DNA of 64,000 nucleotides. Origin: Adiantum capillus-veneris (taxonomy: Eukaryota; Streptophyta; Polypodiopsida; Polypodiales; Pteridaceae). Below are positions 12,535 to 23,570 of the stretch, piece by piece. The stretch covers positions 3,165,001 through 3,229,000 of the forward strand of contig CM043963.1 of the NCBI GenBank assembly GCA_014529385.2, given 5' to 3'. A program made the translations under genes and the position numbers. The notes beneath the pieces are model-generated. The model saw only the letters and a list, made by a program, of their open reading frames with translations. It made no database searches and was not told the DNA's origin. Numbering within the stretch: position 1 is the stretch's first letter; the number at the start of each line of letters is the position of its first letter.

Positions 12535-12761
12535 TGTTACCATATACATGTGGTAGTGATGTGTGTGAGCACACTAGGACCGCTGGGGCATTTTTTCACT
12601 CTTTAGGAGGTGTTTTCCCCCGTGCATTGTATATACGCCCATCACTCTAGGGCTATCGATCTTTCCATTGCACATTAAGTTATACACTCTCTATTGTGTG
12701 CCTTGAGCTTCCTTCGTCTTCTCCAAGCCGTGTGTGTTTCTCTACAACCCAAATTCCAACA
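12535..12761 (+). repeat. Copia 1 3' LTR
   Basis: 227-bp partner of 7605-7831, starting TGTTACC and ending CCAACA. The two differ by scattered substitutions with no net length change. Confidence 0.95.
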
Positions 12762-12975
12762 ATTCACAGGGATTTCATCGAGCACCAGATCTGGGAGAGA
12801 AAAGCAAGCGTCAAGACACACTCGCTACAACACTCGCCTGGAAACCCTCTCTCCATACGCAGGTGGTAGTGTGTGAAAGGTAAATAGAAACATCATTGCA
12901 GAGGAATACGCAGACGCTACAAACATGTCATACATTTTTAAGGTAATTAATAGGTAAAGACATATTTATGTCCAT

Positions 12976-13244
12976 TGCAAAGAAAAGAATATCAAAAATA
13001 TCTCAAACAAAAAACCCTTTTAATATAGCAAAAGATAGTAATTCTTTTGTAAGGTCGATACAAGGTTCGTATACTTCGTTACAAGTTATTTCCCCTAGCA
13101 CTGGGTGGACATAACCAACCAGTTACCCATAAGACCGATACATCCAATGAGACTATATCAGTAAGCTTATCCACTTGGGCAAATTACGAGAGTAGACATA
13201 CACCAGTTGCAAAGTGGAGAGTTAATGTACTTAGAGAAGTCAAT
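12976..13244 (+). repeat. Repeat X copy 2, left part
   Basis: Matches 1-264. The match stops at CAAT (13241-13244), where the TIR element begins, and resumes at 18240. Confidence 0.85.
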
Positions 13245-13282
13245 CATTAGGAAATTTTTGGAGGTCATTTGGAGGGCCTTAT
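13245..13282 (+). repeat. Left terminal inverted repeat
   Basis: Starts CATTAGGAAATTTTTGG; the complement of its right partner (18201-18239) matches except for TTTTTGG versus TTTCGG and a few bases at the inner end. Confidence 0.9.
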
Positions 13283-13564
13283 TGAAGAGAGAGAAAAGAA
13301 GGCGCAGCCAATGAGCAGCAACCTTACATAACGTAGAAATACATGGAAAGCAACACAAAAATGAAAGAAAAGATTTTAAAATATTGAGTTTTGTCCCATT
13401 TTCGTAAGGTAACTTCCTGCTTTCACAAAGTAGGGCCCACTGCTAGTAGCCGTCAAGTTCATGACACTTGACTACTAATTGATAGCTAGCTCTCTCTCTT
13501 CATTAAAAGATATCCACTACCTTTATGAAAGGCTTTCAAACCTCATTCTCCCTCCATTTTACCT

Positions 13565-13939
13565 ATGGCTTCGTCTTCTATCCGCCCAAGAAGTTCTAGA
13601 GGTTGCTCTACACTGTCCCCAACCAGCCTCACCATTAGTGTTCCAAGAAGACCATGTCGTAGCAAAAGCACTATCTCAATCTCAAACTCTCTCACTACAA
13701 ATAATAGGTGGCAAGAGCACAGGATAAGCAAAGGTTCTTGGGTTCTTATGCAGCCAAGAAGGAGAAAAAGCTTGAAAGCAACAAACATATTTCGTTTTGC
13801 ATGGAAAGCAAGAGTTCTGGATTTCAAAGTCGAGGTCGATAAGAAGACTGTGAAAGAAGTCTTTGTTCAACATGTTTTCACTCACTCCGATGTGATTGGT
13901 AATGGAGGCTATGTCTCCATGGTGCATAATCCACGGTGA
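13565..13939 (+). pseudogene. Unidentified ORF, left gene of the TIR element
   Basis: A 124-residue open frame, basic and serine-rich at its N-terminus (MASSSIRPRSSRG), then FRFAWKARVLDFKVEV and KTVKEVFVQHVFTHSD. A splice donor-like GTAAGTTAAT follows 13 bases after the open frame's stop (about 13945), and an acceptor-like AACCAG precedes 14015, so it may be an early exon of the gene continuing at 14015-14880. It does not resemble a transposase that I know. Confidence 0.35.
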
Positions 13940-14014
13940 AACTGTAAGTTAATTATTTAACACTCCTCTATAAATGTTATCTTAATTTCAAATAAGAATC
14001 ATCTGTATAACCAG

Positions 14015-14880
14015 TCATATGAGGAATGGGAGCCACTAGAGTGCATTATAGGTCTCATCTCTGTGACCCATGCTCATATTGGAGTCTTGGAAATGTTGGT
14101 AGAACTAGCAAAAGCCTGGTAGACGAGGGTATTTTCTTCTATGACCATTTCTACCAACTCAATCAAAGGAATCAGAGAGGATTGTTGGTGAAGGTTCCAC
14201 TACCAACCAACTGGAACTCTGTGAATTGGCCCGTTCCCGACACAAGAATGAGTGAGGCATTGAGGAGCAGGCTGTATAGGGATGTTCAGAGGTCTCTACG
14301 AAACTCTGTACCTACTAAATTGGTGAAACTTGCAAATTTTTGTCCTATTGGTCTCTTTGTTGAGTTATTTCATACCTGCAAAGTACATGTTGCTAAAACA
14401 ATGCTGCTCTGCAAATCATTTGATTCCCTCTTGTGTGATAAGCTTCTTGATCGAGGGTGGTATGTGAAAGAAACAGATGGCATATGTTGCGAGATTTCTC
14501 TTGACACTTTCATTGTCAAGTAATATGCTTGTGACATTGTTGGTGAAGGTTCCACTACCAACCAACTGGAACTCTATGGATTGGCCCGTTCCCAACACAA
14601 CAGTGAGTGAGGCATTGAGGAGCAGGCTCTATAGGGATGTTCAGAGGTATCTACGAAACTCTGTACCTACTAAATTGGTGAAACTTGCAATTTTTTTTTC
14701 CTATTGGTCTCTTTGTTGAGTTATTTCATACCTGCAAAGTACATGTTGCTAAAACAATGCTGCTCTGCAAATCATTTGATTCCCTCTTGTGCGATAAGCT
14801 TCTTGATCGAGGGTGGTATGTGAAAGAAATAGATGGCACATGTTGCGAGATTTCTCTTGACACTTTCATTGTCAAGTAAT
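14015..14880 (+). pseudogene. Unidentified coding region with internal duplication
   Basis: An open frame at 14026-14523 contains PLPTNWNSVNWPVPDT, SEALRSRLYRDVQRSLRNSV and FDSLLCDKLLDRGWYVKE. The same peptide is repeated from 14536, broken by one extra T in a T run near 14697. An alternative frame from 14015 (SYEEWEPLECIIGLISVTH) also looks exon-like. Together with 13565-13939 it may be the remnant of one multi-exon gene, possibly the element's own mobility protein; this is inference from position. Confidence 0.35.
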
Positions 14881-14891
14881 ATGCTTGCGAC
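14181..14891 (+). repeat. 355-bp tandem duplication
   Basis: The unit starting ATTGTTGGTGAAGGTTCC at 14181 recurs at 14536 with few differences; the second copy ends near 14891. It duplicates the C-terminal coding part of the left gene. Confidence 0.9.
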
Positions 14892-15424
14892 ATAGACATT
14901 AATAATCTCCTTTTGGTACAAGCGTTCTCCCATTGTTGAAGGTTGCTATGTGCCTATGGATCAAGAGGCAACAAGTTTGGCAAACAATGCTATCATAGAC
15001 GTGGGAGTGGTGGACAAAGACCTAAATCTTATGATAGTAATTACAATAAGGTAGCAATGCAATATTTTGCAACTTCAACATGACATAGTGGAGAAGACTG
15101 CAGACATTGACTCCGTATACTTTTCTTTCTTCTGAATGAACGAAGAGTAATGCAACGAAGGGAGAAGCATTTTTTTTGTGGAGATCTCTCTGGTTGTATT
15201 CAAATTGTGCCCTTGGGGGGTTCACTATGTGTAAAACACCCTTCTGTATATATATTTCTGTAAGTTTCAAGAACTTTAAATACCCTTCTGTTGAACTCAC
15301 GTGATAGGTTACATTTTTACTAGGTGACCTCCCCGGGATTGTGCCCATGTAATCATCCTTGAATGGATTCAATGAAATGTAACATTTTTGACTAGTTTAA
15401 TCTTCATATAAGGTGTTTGCTCAA

Positions 15425-15469
<45 letters not shown>

Positions 15470-15840
15470 AGAAACACATAGACAGATAGACAATAACAAT
15501 TTAAGGTATAATCAATGAATTACTAAGTACATTTGTAAGTACAAATTCCGATGTGCTCAATGGGCTTAGGTACATTGCTTGTAGATATGGGACCAAAATA
15601 TCCTCTAGGTAAAAATCGTGAAGATGCCCTTCAAACGAAGGTGGGATATAGTAGTGCCGAATGGATTAAGTAAACCCTTGTGTGGTGTGTCATCAATCAA
15701 CAAAGTGTTGAAAGCATCATAAGGTACATTGATCTGCTCAAAGGGCTTGTAGAAAAGTGACCTACAGTAGGTTTAGTTGGGTGGAAATGTCCCGCAATGG
15801 TATTACAATTTCTTTGACTATACACAAAATAAAAAGCCAA
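14892..15840. other. Interior of the TIR element between its two genes
   Basis: No protein recognised. A minus-strand open frame (15022-15372, 116 residues) has no known motif. A (CT)n tract sits at 15427-15462. Confidence 0.5.
15427..15462. repeat. (CT)n microsatellite
   Basis: Uninterrupted CT dinucleotides inside the TIR element. Confidence 0.95.
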
Positions 15841-17895
15841 TCATTGAATTTCAGCCAAATTACAAACTATAGAAACAAGGGGATTCAGGTTATGGGCTTG
15901 CATTGAAGACGAGATAGCCACCCTAAACCTTGGAATCAAAAAATTCAAAAATTCCTTTGTGCCTGGTCTAATTAATACTTTGACATTTCCCAAGCGAAAA
16001 CTACGTAAATCGGAGAACTCTGTATATACACTGTACGACTGTCGTAGGAGTAGCAATCCATTGAGATCCAAGCTAATCAGTCTCTGCAATCATTGTGTGC
16101 ATACATATAAGTAGTTAGAAACAAAAAAGCATTAATTACTTAAGTACAATGGATATTACCGGAACCATATCTACTTGAAGCAAGAGTCCATACTAGTCAT
16201 TTCTAATGTTGACATTTTGTTGTTGAGTGTCGATGTTTCCTTGTGTATTGCCAAGCGTATCCACCTCTTGTTCTTGTGCAGTACATGACTCTTGTGTTTC
16301 CATGGTCGAATGGTTAACCTGTTCTGTGGTCTATTCCTGGCCTTGATTTGCAATATTGGCCTCCTCCCCTAGCACTCCCTTATTCTCCTCTGCTTCGACT
16401 AGAAACTTTGTTGCATTCTTCGTCTCCGACGAGCATTTTACATCTGTATTTTCAGGGGCTTGGTCTACTTCACATTGCTCAACCCCAGCTTCGGATTTAG
16501 CCGCTCCAACTGCAAAGTTTACCGGTGTCTTTTCCTCTAATATGGGGTCAGTTTGAGGAATTTGGTTTAAGGTGTTGGAAATTGGCTTGACTACCTCTTC
16601 ACCGGTCATTATTAAAGCTATAATGTGGTCGTCGATAAGACTGTCCTCTGCATCTAAAATTCTTGGGGTTGAAAGAGATAGTAGATGTTGAATCATTGAA
16701 GTGCGGTACCTTTGTAAATATTCTATTGTATAATTTTCCAGAGCATTTTGCAAAATAAGGTTAACCTGTGGTCAATACTTTAATTAATAATAGCACTAAT
16801 GTTGGACCATACCATTACAAGAAAATACCTTTGACATAAATGGATGAAGAGCAAAAAAACTTTGGAGTATATACTCTGCATGGAGAAGACATCTCCAACC
16901 GCAGGAATTTGGATCTATCTGATTAGGCACTTTGACAGCTTTAAAGGTGGACTTGTACAGTTCATGATTCCCACAGAGTTTTCCATAGACATGAAGTAAT
17001 CATTTTATACATCTGTAAACAATGAAGGTTATTTATTATTAACAATATTCAGGACATCAACCATTCCCCAAATAAACACTAACGGTTTTATCAACACTTA
17101 CACTCTTATCTCTGAATGTGTTGCTTGTATGGAGTTGATAGTCCATACCACTTGCTTGTCCAATTCTATACATACAAGGCTCCAATGATTTGCTGATTCG
17201 TATGGCACCACCAATGTTGTCACCTGGAGCATTGGACAATGTATAAACCACCTCTCCAATGTGCCATGTGGGGTGTTCTTTATTCGGAGTGGCACAGACA
17301 TTTGTGGATCTAAAATAAAAATTTCATTTTGGGTTTCATGAGGGAGCTGGCTCTTTATTAAGCTACAATCACAAACAAGGATTTAATTAGAGGCCAAGTA
17401 CCAACAAAAAAAGATCTTAAAGGTAGAGATGAGCACTTACTTTTGTAATGACCGTAACTTTGTTCGCAAGACCTGTGATTCTTGTGTGCACTGCATTAAA
17501 GTCTTTTGGTCCTCATGATACAAGTTTGAAAGTTTTTGAATCTCATTTGCTTGGTGCTTCACCATGTCTTTATAAGTTTTTGATTTGTTGTTTAGAGCTT
17601 TACAGTAGCCAAGCAATCCATTCTCTCCATTACCTGCAAAGCTCAATAAGTTAGTGGGATTTGAAAATGCTGGGAAAGCATTTGTCATGGGATTCAATGG
17701 ATAGAGTGAGCCTTTTGTCCAAATATCTAAGTGTTTTGCTCCCTCTGCTCTGAGTCTCTCTATCATGAGCGGTGTCACTTTGATGTTAGTTTTGCCTCGC
17801 TTACACAGTGGTGTATATTGGGGATCCAGGTCAATGTGTAGATGATAGAAGGGTCTCTTAAGGAGGACATTTGTCAGGGTGGAAGAAGAAGCCAT
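15841..17895 (-). pseudogene. Ulp1-type protease fused to FCP1-like domain, five exons
   Basis: Exons inferred: 17441-17895, 17102-17362, 16829-17012, 16160-16765, 15841-16083. All introns are GT-AG and all phases agree, giving 582 codons. Residues about 150-320 form a SUMO/Ulp1-like (C48) protease: NHWSLV with His211, TINSI where Asn228 replaces the usual Asp, Gln270 and DPNSCGWRCLL with Cys276. The His-to-Asn (17) and Gln-to-Cys (6) spacings equal those of yeast Ulp1. An acidic linker (about 330-500) follows. From 503 is an FCP1/NLI-phosphatase start, ISLDLNGLLLL, then IRPGTKEFLNFL; it ends early. Stops lie in frame at codons 243 (TGA), 445 and 491 (TAG). The Asn and stops suggest decay. 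Residues 1-150 are unidentified with a coiled-coil-like end. Confidence 0.7.
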
Positions 17896-18200
17896 GTGTT
17901 CTACATGGCATAAAAGGGAGGATCTTTAAGGTCAGTGCACAAACATTGCGAGAGTAAGGAGAGAGCAGGTTTGGAAGTATATTTCCTTTACTCATACATT
18001 CCATGTGTAGGAAACTCCCTCCAATTCTAGGACGTTCACTAAATGCAGCTGAAAACGATTTATTCTTCAATCATCACGGCCGTTCTGACACTGTGGCAAG
18101 AATCTACTTGTAAGTACACTTTTCGAATGGTTATTCCAACTTTACATTTGCTTTTACCACACCTATTTTCTAGAGAGAGAAATTCAAAATTCTATTTTTC

Positions 18201-18239
18201 TTAGAAGGCCCTCCAAATGACCTCCGAAATTTCCTAATG
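18201..18239 (-). repeat. Right terminal inverted repeat
   Basis: Reads CATTAGGAAATTTCGGAGG on the minus strand, the inverted partner of 13245-13282. Confidence 0.9.
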
Positions 18240-19022
18240 TAGTTTGGGTAATTCGTACCCATACCTATTTGGTCCAGGAATCAAAGTGGGTCTTTAAAAG
18301 ACGGGCGTTTTTTTAATTATAAAACCGAGTGTATAGTATCAGTCTTGAGTAACTTTCACAGAGTTTACAACCACCAGCTTACTCTATCATAAGGTGTGTC
18401 ATACACATTATATGTTATGACTTATATTCAAGATTAGGTTTTAGCCATAGCAACTGCATATCTTCAGCAGTCAAGTGAGTCTACTAGGAGAACCACACTA
18501 CTTCATTATGAGCGTCATTTATTGCCGCAATTAGGAACATCTGTTACACAGACTAAGTGGTGGACATATCAGGACAGAGTGACGTGTGTGACCCTTTGGG
18601 GTCGAGAGAACGTTAGGAACAATATCCGTATGGTGATGGTAACGGAAGCCATGGGCCAAGGGCCACAATATTAATATGTAGAACATTCAATGAAGCGAGG
18701 GTTTCCAGAACGGTTATACTTGCTAGCCCAGTTTCTTCCACACCATAAGATTTTTTTGTATCGCAGTTATGGACAGCCCCTTAGAGGATACTTTAATAAT
18801 ACACCACGCATCAGAGAGTATGGTGTAGTCTTGGTAACCCGTATCTTACCTTTAGCCGAGCGTCTGAACACATGTTATTACTGTGACAGATGCTTGTGTG
18901 ATCATATAATGGGTGGTTTAATAGAGATGTAGAGGTGAAAACAAAGGGATTAAAAAAAAAAAAAACCAGCAGGATTTTTTTTGTCCAATTTAAGCGGTGA
19001 AGCATGTGAAAGGACTCATGTG

Positions 19023-19026
<4 letters not shown>
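18240..19026 (+). repeat. Repeat X copy 2, right part
   Basis: Continues the match to copy 1 (265-1045) after the TIR element and carries the same coding-like relic (18408-18932). It ends at the (TG)n(AG)n tract. Confidence 0.85.

Positions 19027-19114
<88 letters not shown>
19027..19114. repeat. (TG)n(AG)n compound microsatellite
   Basis: TG to 19070, then AG to 19114. It joins the end of repeat X to the start of repeat B. Confidence 0.95.
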
Positions 19115-19116
<2 letters not shown>

Positions 19117-20773
19117 GGAACATGTAGGGGGTGCAACGTGGAGGAGCAAGAGAGTTGTCGTGGCCAGTTGTTGCCACCAATGGTAGAGCGGCAATGGGCA
19201 TCATCTGGTGGTAGTAAGCGGCAGGGGTGGAGGGGAGAAAAAAACTCGCTCCAAAGCTCGCTTCACGAAGCTTGTTGATTTTCCTCCCCTTCGCAAGCTA
19301 TATACTACCTCATCACCCTCCACCCATATCACATAAAGCTCCAAAGCCAAGAACGACTTTTCTAAAGTCTCTATAAGAATGGGAGCCTAACCCTTAGGAC
19401 TCTAGACTGTCGACATCTTCTGATGCCTACTTCTCATTTTTAGGTTGTGTCCTTGAATCTACCTACTCTACCCTTTATATATACCCACATAATATAAATA
19501 TCTCTTCTCTAGAGTAAGGTAGATATAGCAACCCCATGCCACATAACAAAGGCACCTTTCCACTCTTTTGGGTTTTGTCCATTTGTTCATCAAGGTACTA
19601 AGATCTTAGCACATTTTATACCAATAAATCCAAGCCTCTAAAAGAAAGTTGCAATAACAATGATCCAGTAGCACAAGGAGGAAGTTCAAATGTGCTTTAG
19701 TAGAAAATATGAAGAAGCTCTTACCGACATTCGATGGCAATGGAAATCAAATAGTTAATCACGACCATGAATACTAGACAAAACATACTTCCTATTGTTG
19801 TTCACATGCCATGACATGATAATTATAAGATACTACAACATCTTGGCTTGCAACCCTTTTGCCATGGCACTCCATGACGTGTGCTCTTTAGAGAGGGAAA
19901 AGGTGTGTATTTCTCAGCATGCCCTATACTACTTATGAAACACAAATGCAAAATTGAATGATTTCTCCCATTGATATGAGTTGCAAAAATGGTGTACAAA
20001 ATCCCCTTGTAATATTTGTGTCTATTTTAGATGTACACTGCTATATATTGTTTTTGGCGTGCTAAAAGTAGGCTTAGTATCCATATGTGTGAAGGTCATT
20101 CAATTCTAATTGCTAGTCCCTCAAGAGAGCTTTAAAAGTTTTGAAGAAAAAAAAGAAATCATGGCTTTTCAAATGCTATTTCCCAAAGTTGCATTCAATT
20201 TTTTGGCATGCTAAAAAAGGTTTTAAAGTTTAGAGAACAAACGATTAAAGAGTGTATTAATGAGAGTTTGATCCATGATGTGAAGTATTGATTCAAATTT
20301 ATTTTAATATTTTGATTTGTAAAATGTCTTTTTAGTGGGACTTCACAAAGTTTCATTTCATTAAATTGTTTTATTATTTTCTATGGTCATTAGATCTATC
20401 ATTTTTTATGAAAGCATTAAAATATTTTGTTGTTTTAGTTTTTCAATGTGTCTTTTTATTTTATCGGTTTTATTTATTTTTCACTTCAATTTTTTCTCAA
20501 ATGCTAATGTGCAACGTGTACCTTTCATCTTATTATTTAAATGGAGCTTTTAATAATATATAAACCATTTCAATATTATGTATGTATAATGGATAATATA
20601 ATGTTTTTTTAATTATATATTTTTTTCATTTTATTTTGCTTTCAAATGATAATCGGCAATGTACACCTTTCACCTTATTATTTAAGTGGGCCTTTCCTAA
20701 TATATAAACCATTTGTGATTATGTATGTACAATAAATAATATCATTTTAGATTAAAACACAACAACTAGAGTG
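19115..20773 (+). repeat. Repeat B, copy 1
   Basis: Nearly collinear with 24398-26055, from GGTGGAACATGTAGGGGG to ATTAAAACACAACAA. The AT-rich half holds two diverged sub-copies of a segment with CACCTTATTATTTAAGTGG and TATATAAACCATTT. No coding capacity. Reverse-orientation fragments of the same family occur at 39590-43200 and around 51270-52000. Confidence 0.85.
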
Positions 20774-20779
20774 CTTCGT

Positions 20780-21660
20780 TAGTTGTGTTTGTATTGAATT
20801 GAAGCTGGAGAAATACAACTACCTTGCATCTTGCTCTCTCCCCTGACGTTCGGCACATCCTGCAATTCGTACGTTCCAAGAGACAAGGTTTCGGACAAGA
20901 AGCTCCTTGAGAACTTTTTGTGCTTTCTCAAGTGCACGACATTTGGCATACATATCGACCAAGACTCTGCCAAGCACGACATCTTTTCTCAATTTCCTCT
21001 AAGTAACAATATAATTGTGAATTTTTGTGCCCATATCAACATCTTGCGTAGAGCCAGATGCATTCATAGGTGATTGTATTTGGAGAGAGCCACTCACTTC
21101 GCATCTGTTGAAACAGACTAGAGCTTTCTCTTGTGGGGAATATCCTGCAATCAGTGCATTCCAAGAATCCATGCTCTGGATAGAAAGTGAAAACAAACTA
21201 GAGCCTTTTGCCATGCTCCTGTTGTGCATTTCCCGCGATGAAGGCATTCCAAGAGATGTCGTTCCAAGTCATCCTTACACGAGGATATAGAGAGAGCTTG
21301 CTTTGCATCCATTGGAAATAGTCTATAGCTTTCTCGCCCTGCTCTTGTTGCGCACATCCCACAATCAATGCATTCCAAGAGACGACATTCTGGACAAGAA
21401 GCTCCTCAAGCACTTTTTGTGCTTTCTCAAGCACACCACAGTTGGCATACATATCGACCAAGATAGTGCCAGGAATGGCATCTTGAACTTTTTGAACAAC
21501 CCTTGACTATAACACTCTCATCATGAATTATCTCACGTAGGGGGAGGCTTTCAAAGTTTTTGCAGGTCTTTGCTTCAAATATTGTGAAAAGAACCCAAAG
21601 CTTCCTTGCCACATCCATGTGAAGTATATCCTGCAATCAAAGCACTACAAGAGGCATCCG
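20780..21660 (-). pseudogene. PPR (PLS-type) protein fragment
   Basis: Minus-strand pieces show pentatricopeptide repeat signatures: MVDMYANCGVLEKAQKVLEE, then VVSWNALIVGCAQQEQGEKA (21198-21461), followed by a second ISWNAFIAGNAQQEHGK. PPR proteins bind organellar RNA and PLS types serve in plant RNA editing. Frames change repeatedly (21151-21378, 21427-21636, 20999-21247), so it is a broken remnant of about 300 residues, without a recognisable DYW end. Confidence 0.75.
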
Positions 21661-23570
21661 AAAAAGGATGCCCATCAAGAACTTACGTGCTTTGGTGAGG
21701 GAACCACATTCGACATACATATCTAGCATACATACTCTCATCCATGTCAACGTCATGTGGAAGGGTATAGGCCTTCAAGGTGCAAGATGCATCTGGAGAC
21801 TTGCCTTCGCATCCGGTGAAGTATACGATCTCATCATGAATTCTCGTTGAGTTGTTGCTGCCCTACTGCTTTGGTGAGGGCACCACATTCGACATACATA
21901 TCTAGCATACATACTCTCATCCATGTCAACGTCTTGTGGAAGGGTATAGGCCTTCAAGGTGCAAGATGCATTTGGAGACTTGCCTTCGCATCCGGTGAAG
22001 TATACGTATCCATCAAGAACTTACGTGCTTTGATGAGCGCACCACATTCGACATACATATCTAGCATACATACTCTCATCCATGTCAACATCTTGTGGAA
22101 GGGTATAGGCCTTCTTCAAGGTGCAAGATGCATCTGGAGACTTGCCTTCGCATCCGGTGAAGTATACGATCTCATCATGAATTCTCTTTGAGTTGTTGCT
22201 GCCCTACTGCTGGGTCGAGAGTTGCCTCAATTCAAGAGTTTCACTGTGTGACAGAGAGCTGCTTAGATTCAAGGAGTTGTTTAGTAGCACGAGGATGATC
22301 ATACATGAGCCGTGAGCATTCAGCAGAGCTGTATGTGAGCTTTCTTGTTATCTTTTTCATGCAGCTTGCCATCATGATGAGGAAAGGTGACTTGGGCCTT
22401 CGCATCCGGTGAAGTATACATATCCATCAAGAGATTACGTGCTTTGGTGAGGACACCACATTCGACATGCATATCTAGCATACATACTCTCATCCATGTC
22501 AACGTCTTGTGGAAGGGTATAGGCCTTCAAGGTGCAAGATGCATCTGGAGACTTGTCTTCGCATCCGGTGAAGTATATGATCTCATCATGAATTCTCTCT
22601 GAGTTGTTGTTGCCCTACTGCTTTGGTGAGGGAACCACATTCGACATACATATCTAGCATACATACTCTCATCCATGTCAACGTCTTGTGGAAGGGTCTA
22701 GGCCTTCAAGGTGCAAGATGCATCTGGAGACTTGCCTTCGCATCCGGTGAAGTATACGTATCCATCAAGAACTTACGTGCTTTGGTGAGGGCACCACATT
22801 CGACATACATATCTAGCATACATACTTTCATCATCCATGTCAACGTCTTGTGGAAGGGTATAGGCCTTCAAGGTGCAAGATGCATCTGGAGACTTGCCTT
22901 CGCATCCGGTGAAGTATACGATCTCATCATGAATTCTCTCTGAGTTGTTGTTGCCCTACTGCTGGGTCGAGAGGTTCCTCAATTCAAGAGTTGCAATGTG
23001 CAACAGAGAGCTGCTTAGATTCAAGGAGTTGTTTAGTACCACGAGGATGATCACATGTGAGCCGTGAGCATTTAGCAGCTGTACGTGTGCTTTCTTGTTG
23101 TCTTTTTCATGCAGCTCGCCATCATGATGAGGAAAGGTGACTCGAGCCTTCGCATCCGGTGAAGTATACGTATCCATCAAGAACTTATGTGATTTGGTGA
23201 GGACACCACATTCGACATACATATCTAGCATACATACTCTCATCCATGTCAACGTCTTGTGGAAGGGTATAAGCCTTCAAGGTGCAAGATGCATTTGGAG
23301 ACTTGCCTTCGCATCCAGTGAAGTATATGATCTCATCATGAATTCTCTCTGAGTTGTTGCTGCCCTACTGCTGGGTCGAGAGGTGCCTCAATTCAAGAGT
23401 TGCACTCTGCACTAGAGAGCTACTTAGATTCAAGGAGTTGTTTAGTAGCACGAGGATGATCACACGTGAGCCGTGAGCATTTAGCAGCTGTATGTGCACT
23501 TTCTTGTTTTCTTTTTCATGCAGCTCGCTATCATGATGAGGAAAGGTGACTCGGGCCTAGGAGACTACAC
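21661..23570 (-). repeat. Tandem array of PPR exon-derived units
   Basis: A unit of about 155-180 bp occurs seven times (near 21669, 21868, 22010, 22420, 22617, 22758 and 23170). Each runs on the plus strand from a segment like CATCAAGAACTTACGTGC through GACATACATATCTAGCATAC to CGCATCCGGTGAAGTATA. On the minus strand it reads RVCMLDMYVECGVLTK, a PPR helix pair. A spacer of about 200 bp, starting CTGCTGGGTCGAGAG, recurs three times (22205, 22960, 23370), giving a higher-order pattern. All copies are out of frame with each other or end in stops. Confidence 0.85.

Larger units (their letters stand above)
7600..12766 (+). mobile_element. Copia element 1 (complete, decayed)
   Basis: LTRs of 227 bp each (7605-7831 and 12535-12761) begin TGTTACC and end in the CCAACA type. 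They enclose a primer site for initiator-Met tRNA, a Gag-PR-INT-RT-RH coding region and a purine tract. Target duplications are ATTCC (7600-7604) and ATTCA (12762-12766), one mismatch apart. The integrase-before-RT order defines Copia. Several point differences between the LTRs and many coding lesions make it older than element 2. Confidence 0.95.
13245..18239. mobile_element. 4,995-bp TIR DNA element carrying a Ulp1-FCP1 gene
   Basis: The ends are inverted repeats of about 37 bp. Both begin CATTAGGAAATTT and share GGAGGTCATTTGGAGGGCCTT, with one indel of two bases. Flanks are CAAT on the left and TAGTTTGGG on the right; joined, they recreate CAATTAGTTTGGG at 261-273 in X copy 1, so the empty site is known. 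No target duplication, or at most one base, is visible. Inside are a plus-strand coding relic with a 355-bp tandem duplication (left), and a minus-strand five-exon gene (right). No transposase was recognised. Ulp1 genes are known passengers of plant Mutator-like and CACTA elements, but the ends and missing duplication fit neither well. Confidence 0.85.

Noticed and set aside
17057-17312. Alternative frame in exon 2 of the Ulp1-like gene (VVYTLSNAPGDN...)
   Set aside because: It needs a weaker acceptor and loses the His-Trp and Asn motif, while the chosen acceptor at 17363 keeps all phases and the protease spacing.
13565-17895. Homology between the left and right genes of the TIR element because both start MASSS
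   Set aside because: The similarity ends after five residues; a Ser-rich start is common.
21661-23570. CRISPR-like array
   Set aside because: Eukaryotic context; units are long, PPR-derived and lack constant short repeats with unique spacers.
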